NCBI RefSeq assembly: GCF_963924675.1
Contig: NC_089236.1
Location: 50,066,500-50,130,499, forward strand
From: Phocoena phocoena
Lineage: Eukaryota; Chordata; Mammalia; Artiodactyla; Phocoenidae
Length of the DNA stretch: 64,000 nucleotides
Direction: 5' to 3'
Positions 46,400-59,465 of this stretch are shown piece after piece. Made by a program: the position numbers and the translations under genes. The notes under the pieces were generated by a model, which did no database searches, was not told where the DNA came from, and worked only from the letters and a program-made list of their open reading frames with translations. The stretch's first letter is position 1. Every line of letters starts with the position of its first letter.

Positions 46400-47215
46400 T
46401 CAATCTAAACACTCACCATTTCCTACCTAGATTTTTAAAAAATAACTCTTCACCTGGCTCTGGACCTCAGGTCTGGCCACTAGGGTCATCTTGCTCTAAT
46501 CCTTACTCTCAGGGGCAATTTTTCTAAAACATAAGTATGACAGGTCATTTCAAATATCCTTTTTCACTACAAGCGGTGATCTCTTGCTGGGTCAATAAAA
46601 CAATTTAGTGAATCTCAAACTAGATTTTTCAATGAAGTATAGAAAAGACTAGAAGATAGAAAAGGAGAGGAAAGGGAATAAAGGAAGAGGAAAAAATGAA
46701 AGACAATACTAGCGGGGAAGACTTGTTTCGGGAAACTTTTAATTACAATTAAATAGTTGTTTAATTACACTTTGTTTAGAATTTCTTACTGTCAGGGTCA
46801 AAAGCTTGATATCTACTGAACAAGGTAAAAGCAAGTTGTAGCCTGATTTACAAAACCTGTTTCTCCTGGCTTTTGGCCTGCCTTACCAGCCCTTTCTTTT
46901 GCCCCTCCAGTCAGTTTTTTTTTCCACCCCTGGGCTTTTGATACTCCAAGAAAATCTCCCCACCTTACCTGGCAAATGTCTGCTTCTCCTTCAAGAGGCA
47001 ATTCAAATGTTTTCTCCACAAAGAGTTGCTCAACTCCCAGGCAGGAAGCAACACTACCTGTTCCAGGCTGCGGTCAACCCTATTCGAAGATCTTTTAACA
47101 CACTGTAATCATTTGCTGATATGCTTGCTTTTCTAAGGCTTCAAAAGGTAGAATTCTGAGCAAGCACACTGTCTGACTTATACTAAGTATTCAATAAATG
47201 AATGTAAAATGTATG
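46400..47215 (+). mobile_element. L2 LINE 3' region, discontinuous
   Basis: TTTTTCTAAAACATAAGTAT (46517-46536), then TTCTCCTTCAAGAGGCAATT (46984-47003) and TAAGTATTCAATAAATGAAT near the end, follow the L2 3' order. The purine-rich block 46590-46880 does not fit and may be inserted or decayed. Confidence 0.65.
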
Positions 47216-47404
47216 AATAAATAGAGGTTAAATACTCTTCATGTGTTTACATACCATTATACTGCCTCTTGATTAAATTATTCCTGCAGAACTTTTGCCA
47301 CTTATGGTATTATAAGAATTAACAATTGCTTGGAAGCATCATTACCCATCACTAATTATATGAGTTGAGGCTGCTTTCCACCCGTACGGCTTACTCCAGA
47401 GTTT

Positions 47405-47640
47405 AGCAGCAGTGTGGAAATATTCAACACTGGTTCTGCATCCAAGCTCCCACGTTCAAAGCCCAGTTAAACAACTTCCTAGCTGTGACTCTGGGGCAAA
47501 TTACACAGCCAGCTCTTTGCTTCAGTCACCTCATCTGAGGATAATAATAGTAAGGGTTAAATTATTTAATACCTCCAAAGACCACAGAACTGTCCCCAGC
47601 ACACAGTAAGAGGTCAATAAATATTAGCTATAGTTATTGC
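47405..47640 (+). repeat. MIR SINE
   Basis: TTCCTAGCTGTGACTCTGGG, CACCTCATCTGAGGATAATA and AAGAGGTCAATAAATATTAG give nearly the whole sense MIR. Confidence 0.88.
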
Positions 47641-48369
47641 CCAAGTAAGAAGCAGAAGATCAATGCCTATAATTCAGAGCTTCTGTGCTAATGACTTTCA
47701 ATTTGAAAAGCACTATTTAATTTATCTGAAAGTCCTATTTGTTCTCTCCGTCCTCAGCTCCTTGATATGTATGGTAGACTATTCTACAACACTCATGTGG
47801 GCCTCTTGTTTTATCTCTTGGATTCAGCTACTCTGGCTGTTAACTACTTGCTTCTTTGAGTTGCCCCCCGGGGTTGTATATCATAAAGTCTACATTTAAA
47901 GTCAAACCAGGTTAAACATAGTTCTCAAAGATCAAGAAAAACAATCTAGCCTTTTCATGTGATGAGGAACAGACCCGAAGTGGTTTTTGTTGCTGTTGTT
48001 GTTTTTTGTAAAAATGTTACCTTTTTGTTTTAGGACTGGTAGCATGTTGATTGCCAGACTGTCATATTTAGTCATTTGCAGGTGCTAATCATGTTCTCTT
48101 CTGTAAGCTGGGTGTTGATATAGGTGTGTTATGTGTGTGAGAATTTATTACTCTGAGCCCTTATAATTTTTATCCTTCAATAAAAATTTATTTGAGAAAA
48201 AAGCAAACTTATTTACCCAAAGTGATGAATGCCCTAGTAATGTTTGTCTTCTGTGTCAGAGATCTGCCTGAGCCGCAGTATTTCCAGTGAGAGAGTGCTT
48301 ATCTCCTTCCTCTCCCCTAGAACTCTCTCCCTTGGTTAGCCAACCACACAATACTATCCACTCAATTCC
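47641..48369. other. Gene-free stretch
   Basis: No exon is supported. A short (TTG)n-like tract lies near 47985-48008. Confidence 0.45.
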
Positions 48370-49345
48370 CCAAAACCACAGAGTAAAAATTGATTCTCCA
48401 CCTCCTTTATCACCATGAATACACAATCAATCATCAAGTCTCATTAATTCCACTTCTAAGATCTCTCTCAATGCCCATAAAATGCCTTGTCAGTCCCAAG
48501 GTCAGTACCCTAACCCTGGTTCTCAGCATTTTTCACTTGGACTATTGCAGATGCCTATTGACTTAATCCCTGGCTCATGGCTGTCTCTCAGCATCCTCTA
48601 CAATGCCAGCAGTGTCCTTTCTATGAATCATACCTGGTTATGCAGTTTATATGCTTAAATGCAACTGATGTTTTTCCATTACCTACAAAATGAAGTGTAA
48701 AGTTTTGATAGGGTATAGTTTTCAAGTCTTCCCCAAAATGACTCCACCCTCCATTTCCAAGGTCATCTGAGGCCATCCCCCACTCATCCACGTAGGTTCC
48801 TATTACCTGCACATTCTTCACCATTTCCCAATACTCCAATGGAAGTTCACACTTCTGTGCAATCATTTCTTCACTTCTTTACTTAGCAAAATCCTGTTCA
48901 TCTTCAAGGCTCAGTTCAAATGTCATCCCTTCTGAGGCTTTCCCGTCCCTGCCTTCCCTGCATTTCCCCAGAGAGCATAATAACCTGAGTATTTTCACTT
49001 CTCTAACACTCCTTTCACACTTTTAGTGTAGCATTACCATGCAGTATTATAGGTAGTTGTTTACATATTCATTTATGCAAAAACGTGTTTTGAGCATCCG
49101 TTATGTGCCAGGGTCTCTGCTGAATCCCTGGAACTCAATTATCAGCAGGTAGTGTCCTATTTTGCCTTCTAGACTAAGCTGCTTGAAGTCAGAGAACATA
49201 TCTTATTTATCTTTGCATCCTCAGGTTAGATTAGAGCCTAACGTATAATTAGTAAATTTTCAACTGAATGTATGCTCTCCCAAGAATAGAGACTTGTACC
49301 ACTGGTACCTAGAATAGAATCTGGCACTTGGTAGTTTTATAATTC
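48370..49345 (+). mobile_element. Long L2 LINE 3' region
   Basis: TTCACTTGGACTATTGCAGA, AGGCTCAGTTCAAATGTCAT, TTCTGAGGCTTTCCCGTCCC and AAGCTGCTTGAAGTCAGAGA lie in L2 order. A MIR-like piece, GAGCATCCGTTATGTGCCAG at 49093-49112, interrupts it. Confidence 0.8.
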
Positions 49346-50239
49346 ATGCAAGCATTAATAAAGATTGAACTCAACCAATTTATCAATTCGGTTTTCCATC
49401 CCAGTGTCAGTGCCCTAATCAAGATGCTACATTATTTTCTAAATAATATCAAACTCTTATTTGCTAAACAAATTTCGTTTTTGATAATTCTGCTACTGAA
49501 TTTAATCGGTGTTCTAAGAAAATTAAAGACAAAATATTTCTGAGTGACAAATCTTTTAGAGTTAAAAAGTACACTGCTGAATTTCTGATATTTAGGATAG
49601 TAAATAACCCTGATGATAAGACTTTTCAGTGAGAGGCCCTGACTTTTTTTCCCCAACAAGCACCACTGATCCCATGTCTGTAGACTCAGACCTATCCAGT
49701 TTTCAAACTGCTCCATATTAGACTAAAGCAATCCATCAGCAACCTCTCCTAAACACCTGTGTCCTAATATAACTTAGATGACCTCTGGTTTCCTGTTTGA
49801 CCACTGCGTCATTGTTTACACTTTCCTAGGCTACCCTACTACCCTGGAAATCCAGTTATCACTTGTGACTGATACCTTGACTTGAAACAATTGACCATCA
49901 GACCTAAAACCCAGTTCCTTTCTTACAAACAGAAATTTACAGTTTAGGGACCAACTCTGTAGCTGAATCTGTAGTTTAATCTCAGCATCCTACCCTGCTT
50001 ATTAGTACTTGCTTCTACTCTATCTCTACTAGTTTACATTTCAAAGGCTGATCAGGCTTTATGATTAAAATAAGACAAGTAACACACTAAATTAGTCTAA
50101 TATGGCCTAACCACAACCACTATTAGCTACTTCCTTCCAAATGAAACTGTGATATTGTTCAGAAATTAGATACTCATGTGCTTTATGGAAGGCTCCTCAA
50201 ACCACAGACTAAGTGCACGTTAATTACTCCAAGACAGTT
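49346..50239. other. Gene-free stretch
   Basis: Open frames on both strands near 49346-49716 lack splice sites and domains. No repeat is recognised. Confidence 0.45.
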
Positions 50240-50500
50240 ATAGCAATTCCATTCCCACTGCGAGCAAGCTTGCATGTGACACATCCCTAGCCAATGAGAC
50301 ACGAGACAATCTACTGGAAGGCTTCAAGGAAAGTATCCCTTCCAGGAAATGAAACAGGGACCTGTGCCCCCCTAACTTTGGGAGTTGCCATAGATGATAT
50401 AATGCCTGAGGTCGCAACAGTCATCTTCCCACTATGGAAAAAAAAAAAGAAGAAGAAGAAAAGAAGAGAACAGAAAGGAAAATTTGCAAGATTCTGAGCT
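50240..50500 (+). repeat. Possible old LTR fragment ending in a purine tract
   Basis: AGCCAATGAGACACGAGACA, GGAAGGCTTCAAGGAAAG and AACAGTCATCTTCCCACTAT resemble the U3 of an old ERVL-type LTR. The A/GAA tract at 50438-50481 follows. Confidence 0.3.
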
Positions 50501-51174
50501 GGAGTCTCACTGAATTAGCGAAATCTGTTAACCCTCTACCTCACCTTCTTGTATTTTCCTCATTGTTGAAGTCAATTTTAGTTGGGTATTCTATATTTTC
50601 AGGCAAAGGCATCCTAACCTTTGGATTCAAGTTCCAATAAAGGCCTGAGGATGTACCCGGATGGATCCCAAGTTTCCTTCAAAAGTTACAAACACATAGA
50701 AGGTAAATATGTGAACTCATAAAATGAGAGAATGGGGGGCGGGGGGCAGTGTGGTGGTGGTGAGTGGATAAGTAGGAAAATGCAAACTATCAGAGGGACT
50801 TCTGCTCTGGACAAGACGATGGAGGCCCATTTCTCCCTATTCCTCCCCACTCAGAGCAACGATAAACCCTAGAAATAATACAAAAGGCAACCAAAAGAAG
50901 CGTCCGAAGTCTGGTAAGACATCAAACTGGTTTAGGACTTCAAGACCAGCAGAACAAAACAGTGGTCAACTATGTTATTCCCCCTCCGAACAGAAGACCA
51001 CCCAGATCCAGCATTTCTGACCCTCATCCGAGCAGTGAAGGCAGCTCAAGTAGGCCCAGTCCTCTCCCAGCCTCATCAGGAGCCCCATGAGGGAAAAACA
51101 AAAAAACAGATGAGCCCTCACCACCCACAAGGATCCATCGGGGGCCCATCTAACAATTAGTGGCTAGGGCAAAA
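50501..51174. other. Gene-free stretch, possibly part of an old L1
   Basis: A G-rich patch (GGGGGGCGGGGGGCAG near 50742) is present. The part 50790-51160 has the texture of an L1 5' UTR or ORF1 start but cannot be placed. Confidence 0.35.
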
Positions 51175-51668
51175 ACTTAGATGAGAGAACTATAATGAGT
51201 GAGGGAAAAAAGCCAATTTCCAAAAGTACTGAATAACACACTATATGGTTCATTTATGTAACACTTTTGAAACAACGCAATTTTAGAAATGCTTGAACAG
51301 ATTAGTAGTTGCCAAGAGTTTGAGGGGGAGGGAGCATTGGCCGAGGTGGCTGTAGGGATCCTTGTGATGATGGGACTGTCTAAGATCTCGACTCTGATGC
51401 TGGATACACAAACCTACACATATGATAAAATTGTATAGAACTACATACACACATACACAAGAGTACAAGCTAAACTGAGGAAATATGAATAAGACCAGTG
51501 GATTGTATCAATTCCAGCAGTATCCTGGTTGTGACCCTATATTATAGCTTTGTAAAATGTCACCACTGGGGAGTACCTTGTAAAGTATACAGGAGGTCTC
51601 TCCATCTTATTCTTTACAACTTCCCACAAGTCTACAATCATCTCAAAACTTTCAATTTAAAAAATCAC
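51175..51668 (+). mobile_element. Old L1M 3' end
   Basis: AACAGATTAGTAGTTGCCAA, GATGCTGGATACACAAACCT, AAAATTGTATAGAACTACAT and TCCTGGTTGTGACCCTATAT are the ordered words of an L1M 3' UTR, ending CAATCATCTCAAAACTTT. Confidence 0.9.
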
Positions 51669-54642
51669 ACGAGGAACGAACAAAACACGGAACCCTGTTC
51701 TTCAGTTTGTGACCCTACTTAAGAGAATCTCTGAATGATCAGACTAGTTCCAGAAATACCTAAGAAATACAAGACCTCTCTAGGTTCAGGTCTTGGGAAC
51801 CTTGATAAGCCTCTCAACCCATCTCTTCACAAAAAATATCTAAAAAGGTCTAGTAAACTCTGAGGAACCTGTTGTGTCAAACTTTTTTTTTTTTTTGTCC
51901 ACCTGTATTTGCTCTTCTGCTTTCAACATACAGACCAATCCTGGTTCCTGAGGATGGCAAAGCTATACTGACTATGTATCATCTTCTACCAAATTCTAGG
52001 TATTTCAGGAAGCATAATTTACTCCTGGGAGGGAAAAAAAGCCAGGGGAATAAAGGGATTATGAAGGAAGTTTCCAGTGAACATTATAGTCGTGAATAAG
52101 ACCGTGAAGTGCCACACTAATTATGTGAAAGATTTGTCAAGAAGTCCTTATGAAGTTGATACTGTGGATCAAGCCATATGCCTCTTGTTTAATATCTACT
52201 GCTGTTGTAAAGCATTCATCATCTTTCATTTGCTGGGACATTAGTCATACCCACGTAAATCAAAGTTGATACTGAAAGCCATCAATGACTGGGTTGCAGA
52301 GTGATGCATAAGTTATTTGCTTTTCTAAACATTTTCCATTCTGGGACTCTTCCCTGTTCCTTTGACATGCATTCCTTGTGCCTCATCATTTGGAAGATAA
52401 TGCAGTACAATACCTACCAAAGAGCTCAGTGTTAGCGACCTCTTGTATGAATTCATTTCTCCCTCCTTCCTGGAACGTTTCAAGGAAAGATCACCCTCCC
52501 GCTTCAGAAGAGGAATTAAACAGATAGGGTTTGGGTCTTCCCTAAGTTCATATATTGAATTGCAGCTTGAAGAAAGCTATTCCCTATATTCCAGCTCAGT
52601 GACAATAACTTTACAAATAATGGTTTTCTTTATGAAAAGTTATATAGTAAGGCCTAATTTGTAATTTTGTAGCTAAAATATTTGATTTTCTTTTTTGCTC
52701 ATGATTTGATCCATTTATTTTCTGAAAGAATCTGTTTGCTTATACAAATTGTAATAAAAAGAAATAAGGCAACAGCCTGCATAAACCTAGAACAATAAAC
52801 TCTCGCCACCACTGTCCGCATACTCAGCTTAATATTTTAGTTTTTTGTTACCACACAGTGCATGGACCCACTGATGATTTAAAAGATCAGGGAAGAATCA
52901 CATTGGAAGCAAAGACAACACTTTTCACTCAGAGTCATGTTTTTGACTGGAAGGAAAATACAAAAGATGGAAGTGTTTAATTCTGCTTAAGGTTATAATT
53001 CAATAAGTCATACTGCCTCCTGAGGCCCCTAAACATAAGTCCCTGTGGTTATTCACTTTATGGCTTTTTGTCAATCTTTCTCCCAATTTATTTCTAAGCC
53101 ACTATTGACATCAGATCTAAAAATTGGATTTATGAAAAAACCCAAAGGGCATGTTGATACCTGTTGCAGGCTGTCAGTGAAAGCCAACTTTATGAATATA
53201 TGATTCTCATGGCAGAAATTCATTTAGAAATGATAATATAGAACCAAAAAACATCCAAAAGTGATGTAATTTATTTATGAATTCAGCTAAAAGACCCATA
53301 AAACTAAACTACTCTACCTAGTAATTTTCTGTCATTGTATTGTTTATTATAACTTTCTGGTTCATGAGTGCTATAATATGCCACAATTACTTAAGCTATA
53401 TCTTTAATTAAGCATTAATAAAATATGAGTTGGATAATTATTCCAGCAATTTTATTATATAATTAGTGAACAAGTTAACATGAAATTGTACTATGAGACT
53501 TTATATAAAATTCAGTATGTGCATATGAGTAGCTTAATTTAATGACTGGAACCATCTTCAAAACAAAAATAAGAAGGATTTTTCTCGGAGTTTTCTTATT
53601 TCTAGAAATAATTTCCAAGGAGAAGGAAACTTTTCAAATCCTTAGCTTAGAAATTTTAGAAGTGAAAATAAGTATGTCTATCTGTGGTTTTCATTCTCCA
53701 CCCCTGTCCAGGGTCTCCTGATCATCCCTCTTTCTCTATGAACCTTCATTTGTATAGCACAATAGATCACGGTACACCTTTGTTACAGAGAAGGAACTGA
53801 ATTCAAAGCCACAGACAATTTAAGCTACAGGTCTAGTCATCCCACCTTTTGGAGCTGAGGCTGGCTCCCTAGTTCCCAATAGGCCCAGTTTCCCCTTTCC
53901 TGCTTACCTCACCCTCTGTGCAACAGAAAACATTAATACTTTAACGATATGATAAGAAAAAATTCACTAAGTTTATTGCTGAGGGAACAGATTTTAAAAT
54001 AATTAATTTAGCACCATGATCATTTCTGTTGGTTCCTTCCCATTATTTTCCTTTTGGAGGCTTTTATAGCCAGTCTTCCAGTTCACTTTTTTCCAAATAA
54101 ACTTTGTATAATTTTCTCATGTTTGTTTTTTAATCTTGAGGTATATTTTAGCTGACATCTCATTTAATTTATAAACAAAATTGAGAATTGCCTCTTTATA
54201 ATTTTATAGTATTCTCTTTTCTCTAAGAACAAGATATGTCTTTCCGATTTTTTAATAAATGGATGGATATTTAAGGTTTTCTTTATTTAGAACTTAAACA
54301 TTTCTTATTCAGTTTATTCTTAGGTGTTTTTATTGCACTTTTGTTCATATGTATTATATATGTTGTTTGGATGTAAAATATATGTGTGTGTTTGTAGCTA
54401 AAACTATTATTGCCTTATTGCATTCTCTTGTTTTTAATAGATTTTCACTCGATACCTTTCAATTCTTCAGACACAATACTTCCATATAATGACGCTTTTA
54501 ACTTTCTAACATTTTTACTTATTTCTCTCTTATCCAGTTGCATCAGCCCATAACTCCAGAGAAATATAAATTTATAGAAGTAATGAAAGAATATTTTACT
54601 CACTATAATTTTACAGGATGTCACATAACTGTTTTAATCATT
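51669..54642. other. 3-kb repeat-poor stretch
   Basis: No transposon is recognised apart from a T run at 51883-51897. A frame of about 88 codons at 52399-52664 (plus; LLYEFISPSFLERFKERSPS) is open and somewhat protein-like, but I see no credible splice pair. Confidence 0.4.
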
Positions 54643-54653
54643 AAGCATAATAG

Positions 54654-55008
54654 ATTTGGGACTTCCCTGGTGGTGCAGTGGTTAAGAATCCGCCTGCCAA
54701 GCATGGGACATGGGTTTGATCCCTCGTCTGCGAAGATCCCACATGCCGCGAAGCAACTAAGCCCGTGCACCACAACTACTGAGCCTGTGCTCTAGAGCCC
54801 ATAAGTCATAACTACTGAGCCTGTGAGCCACAACTACTGAAGCCTGCACACCTAGCTCTGCAGCAAGAGAAGCCACCACGATAAAAAGCACGCACACCAC
54901 AAAGAAGAGTAGTCCCTGCTCACCGCAGGTAGAGAAAGCCTGTGAGCAGCAATGAAGACCCAATGCAGCCAAAAATAAAAATTAAATAAAATAAATACAT
55001 TTTAAAAG
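54654..55008 (+). mobile_element. Long CHR-2-type SINE
   Basis: The head TTTGGGACTTCCCTGGTGGT is followed by several GCCACAACTACTGA-type units and an A-rich (AAAT)n tail. A perfect 11-bp duplication AAGCATAATAG lies at 54643-54653 and 55009-55019. Confidence 0.95.
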
Positions 55009-55079
55009 AAGCATAATAGCTTTAGTTTGATCTACATATATCTAGAAATACAGAAAGGTATATACACACACATTTGTGA

Positions 55080-55084
<5 letters not shown>

Positions 55085-55122
<38 letters not shown>
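55085..55122. repeat. (TA)19 microsatellite
   Basis: An uninterrupted TA run after CTGTG and before CACGAG. Confidence 0.97.
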
Positions 55123-55125
<3 letters not shown>

Positions 55126-55406
55126 GAGTTATATATACATATGTCACTTAATCTATTTATAATTTATAGACACCTCAGGGAGGAATATCTATTCCTACAG
55201 GTTTTAGGCAAGATAGAAATTGTTTCATCAAATGCTTTTGGGAGAATCTATTGAGGCAATTATATGATTTTCACCTGATTAATATGGTTAATTATATTAG
55301 CATAACTTCTAATATTAAATCATTGTACTCTTGGTACAAACCTCATTTTTTGGTGCTTCATTATTTTTTTAAAGTATGATGAATTCTATATTTCAAGTTA
55401 TTCTAT
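55123..55406. other. Short AT-rich spacer, possible old L1
   Basis: The words TTGTTTCATCAAATGCTTTTGG may belong to an old antisense L1 ORF2 part. Support is weak. Confidence 0.3.
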
Positions 55407-56153
55407 AATATGGCTACTCTGGAAAACATAATGAAGGTTCTTCAAAAAATAGAACTTCCGTATGATCCAGCAATTTTACTTTTGGGTATAAATCCAAAGG
55501 AAATGAAATCAGTATCTTGAGATTATCTGTTCATTATCTGTTGATTGCAACATTACTTATAATAGCCAAGACACAGAAATAACCTGTGTCCATCAGTGGA
55601 TGAAAGGATAAAGAAAATGTGAGAATATATTTTATATATACACATATTATTCAGCAATAAAAAATAAGGAAATCCTGCCATTGGCCACAACACGGATGGA
55701 CCTTGAAGGCATGATGTTAAGTGAGATAAGTCAGATAAAGACAAATAATGTACATTCTCACTTATATGTGGAATCTTTAAAAAAAACACACATACACACA
55801 AATTTATACATACAGAGCACAGATCGGTGATTGCTAGAAGTGGGCGTGGTGTGGGGAGTGGACGAAATGGCTGAAGGTGATCGAAAGGTACAAACTTCCA
55901 ATTAGAAAACAAATAAGCCCTGGGGATGTAATTTACAAACCGCTGACTATAGTTAATAATAGTGTATTATATATTTGAAAGTTGCTAAGCAAATATATCT
56001 TAAAAGTTCTCATCAGGAGAAAAAGAATGTAACTACATATAGTGATAGATATTAACTAAACTTATTGTGGTAGTCATTTTGCAATCATATCAAATCATTA
56101 TGTCGTACAACTAAAATTAATACAATGTTATATGTCAATTATATCTCAAATTT
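55407..56153 (+). mobile_element. L1MA/MB-type LINE 3' end
   Basis: It runs from GGCTACTCTGGAAAACATAA to GTCAATTATATCTCAAATTT, the ORF2 end and full 3' UTR. The flanks TTTCAAGTTATTCT and TTTCAAGATTATCCT look like an aged duplication. It is the sense counterpart of the antisense 3' UTR at 6030-6385. Confidence 0.92.
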
Positions 56154-56877
56154 TTCAAGATTATCCTGCAGTTTTAAAGACTTTTTGCAATGGTGGTGGT
56201 AGATGCGGTTGCTTTTATAACTGTATGTTTATGTACATGTATGTGATTGTAAGTGAAAGTGTATTATTTTAAGGTTTAGATTTCAAAGTGATACTGGTCC
56301 TGTAAAAAAACTATGAAAAAACTTAAGTCCTTTTGTTCCTTCTCTATGGTATTAAAAAAGGTAGACATGTAGTGGAATAACCTGTTCCCTGAGAGTTAAG
56401 AACATTTACCAGTAAAATCATTTGGAACCTGATTTTATCAATTTTTTCCATTATTATTCAGCTACTTGGGTTTTCCATCTCTTCCTGATCTCATTTAGGT
56501 AAGATATTTTCATAGTTAATTCTTCATCCTGTACATTCTTTCAAATATATTTGTATAGAATCTTTTGAAGTATAATTTTATGAGTCTTCTGTTTCTTTTA
56601 CATTCCAGACTATCTTCAAGTATTCCATTTTAACTCTTGCTCACATTTTTTTCTTGATTAGGCCACTTAATGATTTATCTACTTTATTATATGTGAGTAA
56701 TGTATGTTTCCAAAGAGCCAGTGGTTAGATTGGAAAACAAAAAGCACTCGGTAGAAAAATGTTTGCCACAAAGCAGATAGAAATTGGGAACAGATATCTG
56801 TATAAATTTAAAAAAATAAAAACTTAAGAGAAGGAGTTGCCTCTATAAAATAAACCCAGAAATATAATAATAACAAG
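56154..56877. other. Gene-free stretch
   Basis: The region from 56280 to 56700 has T-rich texture like antisense old L1 but no placeable words. Confidence 0.4.
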
Positions 56878-57070
56878 CACTGGTCAGCAAGGTGCTGACC
56901 ATGTGTAAGGCACTATTCTAATTGCTGTAAATAACTTAACTCATTTAATCCTCACTATATCTCTATCAAGTAGAATGATTATTATCCCAATTCTAAGGTA
57001 AAGAATTGGAGGCACTGAAAAATTACAAGTTCACATAGATGGTAAGAGGCAGTATCAAAGCAGGGATATA
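56878..57070 (-). repeat. MIR SINE, antisense
   Basis: TGTGTAAGGCACTATTCTAA, TCATTTAATCCTCACTATAT and AGAATTGGAGGCACTGAAAA are the antisense MIR order. Confidence 0.87.
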
Positions 57071-57902
57071 AAAGCTCAGGAAAGCTGTGACAGAAGGAGA
57101 TAACACATTAACTTTCAGAGAAAAATAATAAAACATTCTCAATTTTGATTACAGAAAATTGGTACAGAAAACCAATAACAGACCAAAAAGTAGACCCTGT
57201 GAACGTCATGAAGTACCAGGCAGGGAAAAGGAAGTAAAATAAAAGGGAAATTTTAAAAGAGTTAAAAATTATATAGAAAATATTATAGATGTAAAAGTCA
57301 TATAAGGACATCTAATATATGTACAATGAGTATCCCAAAATAAAGAATTAAAATATATCATAAAAATATTTACAGATATAATTCAGGAAACCTGTTCAGA
57401 AAAAAGAAAGCTTGAATCTATAGACATGAAAGGTCGTATTTTCCTAAAAAGATTGACGTAGGAGGCTCAGTGCCATAACATACCATAATAAAGTTACTGG
57501 AATTATCAGATAAAGGAAGTAGGCACTTACATAAATTTTAGATCAAGCAACCTTTAGAGTAAACGTAAAGAAATCAAGCTAACCTGAGACTTCATAACAA
57601 CATTCTGTGCCAGAAAACAATGGGAAAAATGCCCAAAGAGTCTTCAAGAGGAAAAAAAAATGACCCAATAAATATCTTAACTTTCTCTCATTTGGGAATA
57701 AACATAATTGAAAGTATAGTTCCCATGAGCTCTTCTTAAAAAATAAAAGAAAAATTTCATTTAGCCAGGGGGTTGAAAACCTATTGTGAATGAACTGGCC
57801 ATGGGTGTTGATTCCTTTTAACTGCTGGACTAAAATTAAATGTTAGGATTATGGTTGCAAGACAGATTGTAACTATGATAAATGCAGCCAAATTTGGAAA
57901 AA
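57071..57902. other. Gene-free stretch
   Basis: A-rich DNA without a recognised exon. It may include part of an L1 ORF1 or 5' region, but no word is decisive. Confidence 0.4.
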
Positions 57903-57915
57903 GAAATGTGAGAGA

Positions 57916-58128
57916 TGGGCTTCCCTGGTGGCGCAGTGGTTGAGAGTCCGCCTGCTGATGCAGAAGGCACGGGTTTGTGCCCCACTCCCGGAAGATCCCA
58001 CATGCCGCGGAGCGGCTGGGCCCGTGAGCCATGGCCGCTGGGTCTGCGCGTCTGAAGCCTGTGCTCCACAACGGGAGAGGCCACAACAGTGAGAGGCCCG
58101 TATACCGCAAAAAAAATAATAATAAAAT
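57916..58128 (+). mobile_element. Full-length cetacean CHR-type SINE
   Basis: From TGGGCTTCCCTGGTGGCGCA to an (A)n(TAA)n tail. A perfect 13-bp duplication GAAATGTGAGAGA lies at 57903-57915 and 58129-58141. Confidence 0.96.
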
Positions 58129-58141
58129 GAAATGTGAGAGA

Positions 58142-58390
58142 AAAGTTAAGAATACAGACTTCTTAATTTTTTATAGCTGGGTTCAAATATACGCCATTAA
58201 GAGCTTATAAGCCAAATAAAGGTATAAGTGTATTTAAAGGTATAAAATTAAGAACAAAGAAATATAATTAACTAAAATCAAGTGATGGGGGATATGGAGA
58301 GGAGGAAGTAGCAATATAATAATTTGGTCATTTCTCAAAATAGAAAGTCAGTAGTTAACTTCTGCAGAGATTAGAAATTAAGTATATTAT
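58142..58390. other. Short spacer
   Basis: Nothing recognised. Confidence 0.45.
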
Positions 58391-58892
58391 ATATTATGGA
58401 CTGAATGTCCCACCCCCATCCCCAATTCATATGTTGAAACCCTACCCCTCCAATGTGATGGTATTAGGAGGTAAGGCCTTTGGGAGTTGATTAGGTCATT
58501 AGGTCCAAGCCCTCATGAATGAGATTAGTGCCCTTCAAGAAGAGACAGGAGAGCTTACTTTTTTTTTTTTTGAATATTTGAATTTTATTTTACTTATTTT
58601 TTTATTCAGCAGGTTCTTATTAGTTATCTATTTTATACATATTAGTGTATATATGTCAATCCCAATCTCCCAATTCATCACACAGGAGAGCTTACTTCAC
58701 TCTCTGCTCTCTACCATATGAGGACACAATGAGAAGTTTGCTCTCTACAACCCAGAAGAGGACCCTTACTAGAACTCGACCATGCCGACATCTGATCTCA
58801 GACTTACAGACTCCAGAACTGTGAGAATTAGATTTCTGTTGTTGATAACACCCATTTTATGGTATTTTCTATAGCAGCCTGAGCTAAGATAT
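58391..58892 (+). mobile_element. MaLR MLT1-type LTR with a young L1 inside
   Basis: ATTATGGACTGAATGTCCC at the left, GATGGTATTAGGAGG and CCTCATGAATGAGATTAGTG in the left half, and GACCATGCCGACATCTGATC through CAGCCTGAGCTAAGAT on the right form an MLT1 LTR. It is interrupted at 58561-58681. Confidence 0.92.
58561..58681 (-). mobile_element. Very short 5'-truncated young LINE-1
   Basis: The plus strand starts with a T-run (reversed A-tail) and then reads the reversed cetartiodactyl L1 3' end (AGTTATCTATTTTATACATA, GTCAATCCCAATCTCCCAAT). A perfect 16-bp duplication ACAGGAGAGCTTACTT flanks it at 58545-58560 and 58682-58697. Only about 100 bp of L1 plus tail were copied. Its 3' end is close to that of the L1 at 2832-5585. 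Confidence 0.96.
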
Positions 58893-58929
58893 AATACTAA
58901 CTTTATTTTCTTGGTCAAACCTCTGTGGC

Positions 58930-59465
58930 ATTTAGACAATAGCTATCCAAGTAAAAATGTGTACCTTTTTGACCCTAAGCTTTCACTTTGGGGAATTTAT
59001 TACAGATATACCTAAATATGCTATAAAAATATTTATGGGGATATGTTTTATAACATTGTTTTGTAATAAAAAGATTTGCAACACTCTAAATGTCCATCTA
59101 TGTAAGATTCATTAAATTTTGCTAACTTCAGATAATGAATTCTATAATTGTTAAAGAAACATTGAGTCAATTCTGAGACAAATGTCCAAGATGTATAAGT
59201 GAAAAATGTAAGCTTAGAACAATGCATACAATATGCCATCATGTGTGTAAAAATATTTAAAAAGGAAAACGTGTATATTTCCATTTGCACATAATATCTC
59301 TGAAAGAATATATACACACAAAGATAACTGATAATTTAGCTGCCTCTATGGAAGGAAACTGGATGGGAGATACAAGTGGGGGACAGTCTATTTTCTTACT
59401 GTAATTACGTTTTCACTTTTTGAATTTTATACCAAATATATGTATTATCTATTAAAACTGAGTTG
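58930..59465 (+). mobile_element. L1ME/HAL1-like 3' region
   Basis: TACCTTTTTGACCCTAAGCT, CACTCTAAATGTCCATCTAT and GGAAACTGGATGGGAGATAC, then CACTTTTTGAATTTTATACC, follow the old L1 ORF2-end and 3' UTR pattern. Confidence 0.75.

Noticed and set aside
50742..50770. G-rich patch as a G-quadruplex
   Set aside because: Only two long G runs are present, followed by GG pairs; it does not meet the usual four-run pattern.
52399..52664. Protein-like frame of about 88 codons
   Set aside because: No splice pair, few CpGs and no family recognised; kept only as a note.
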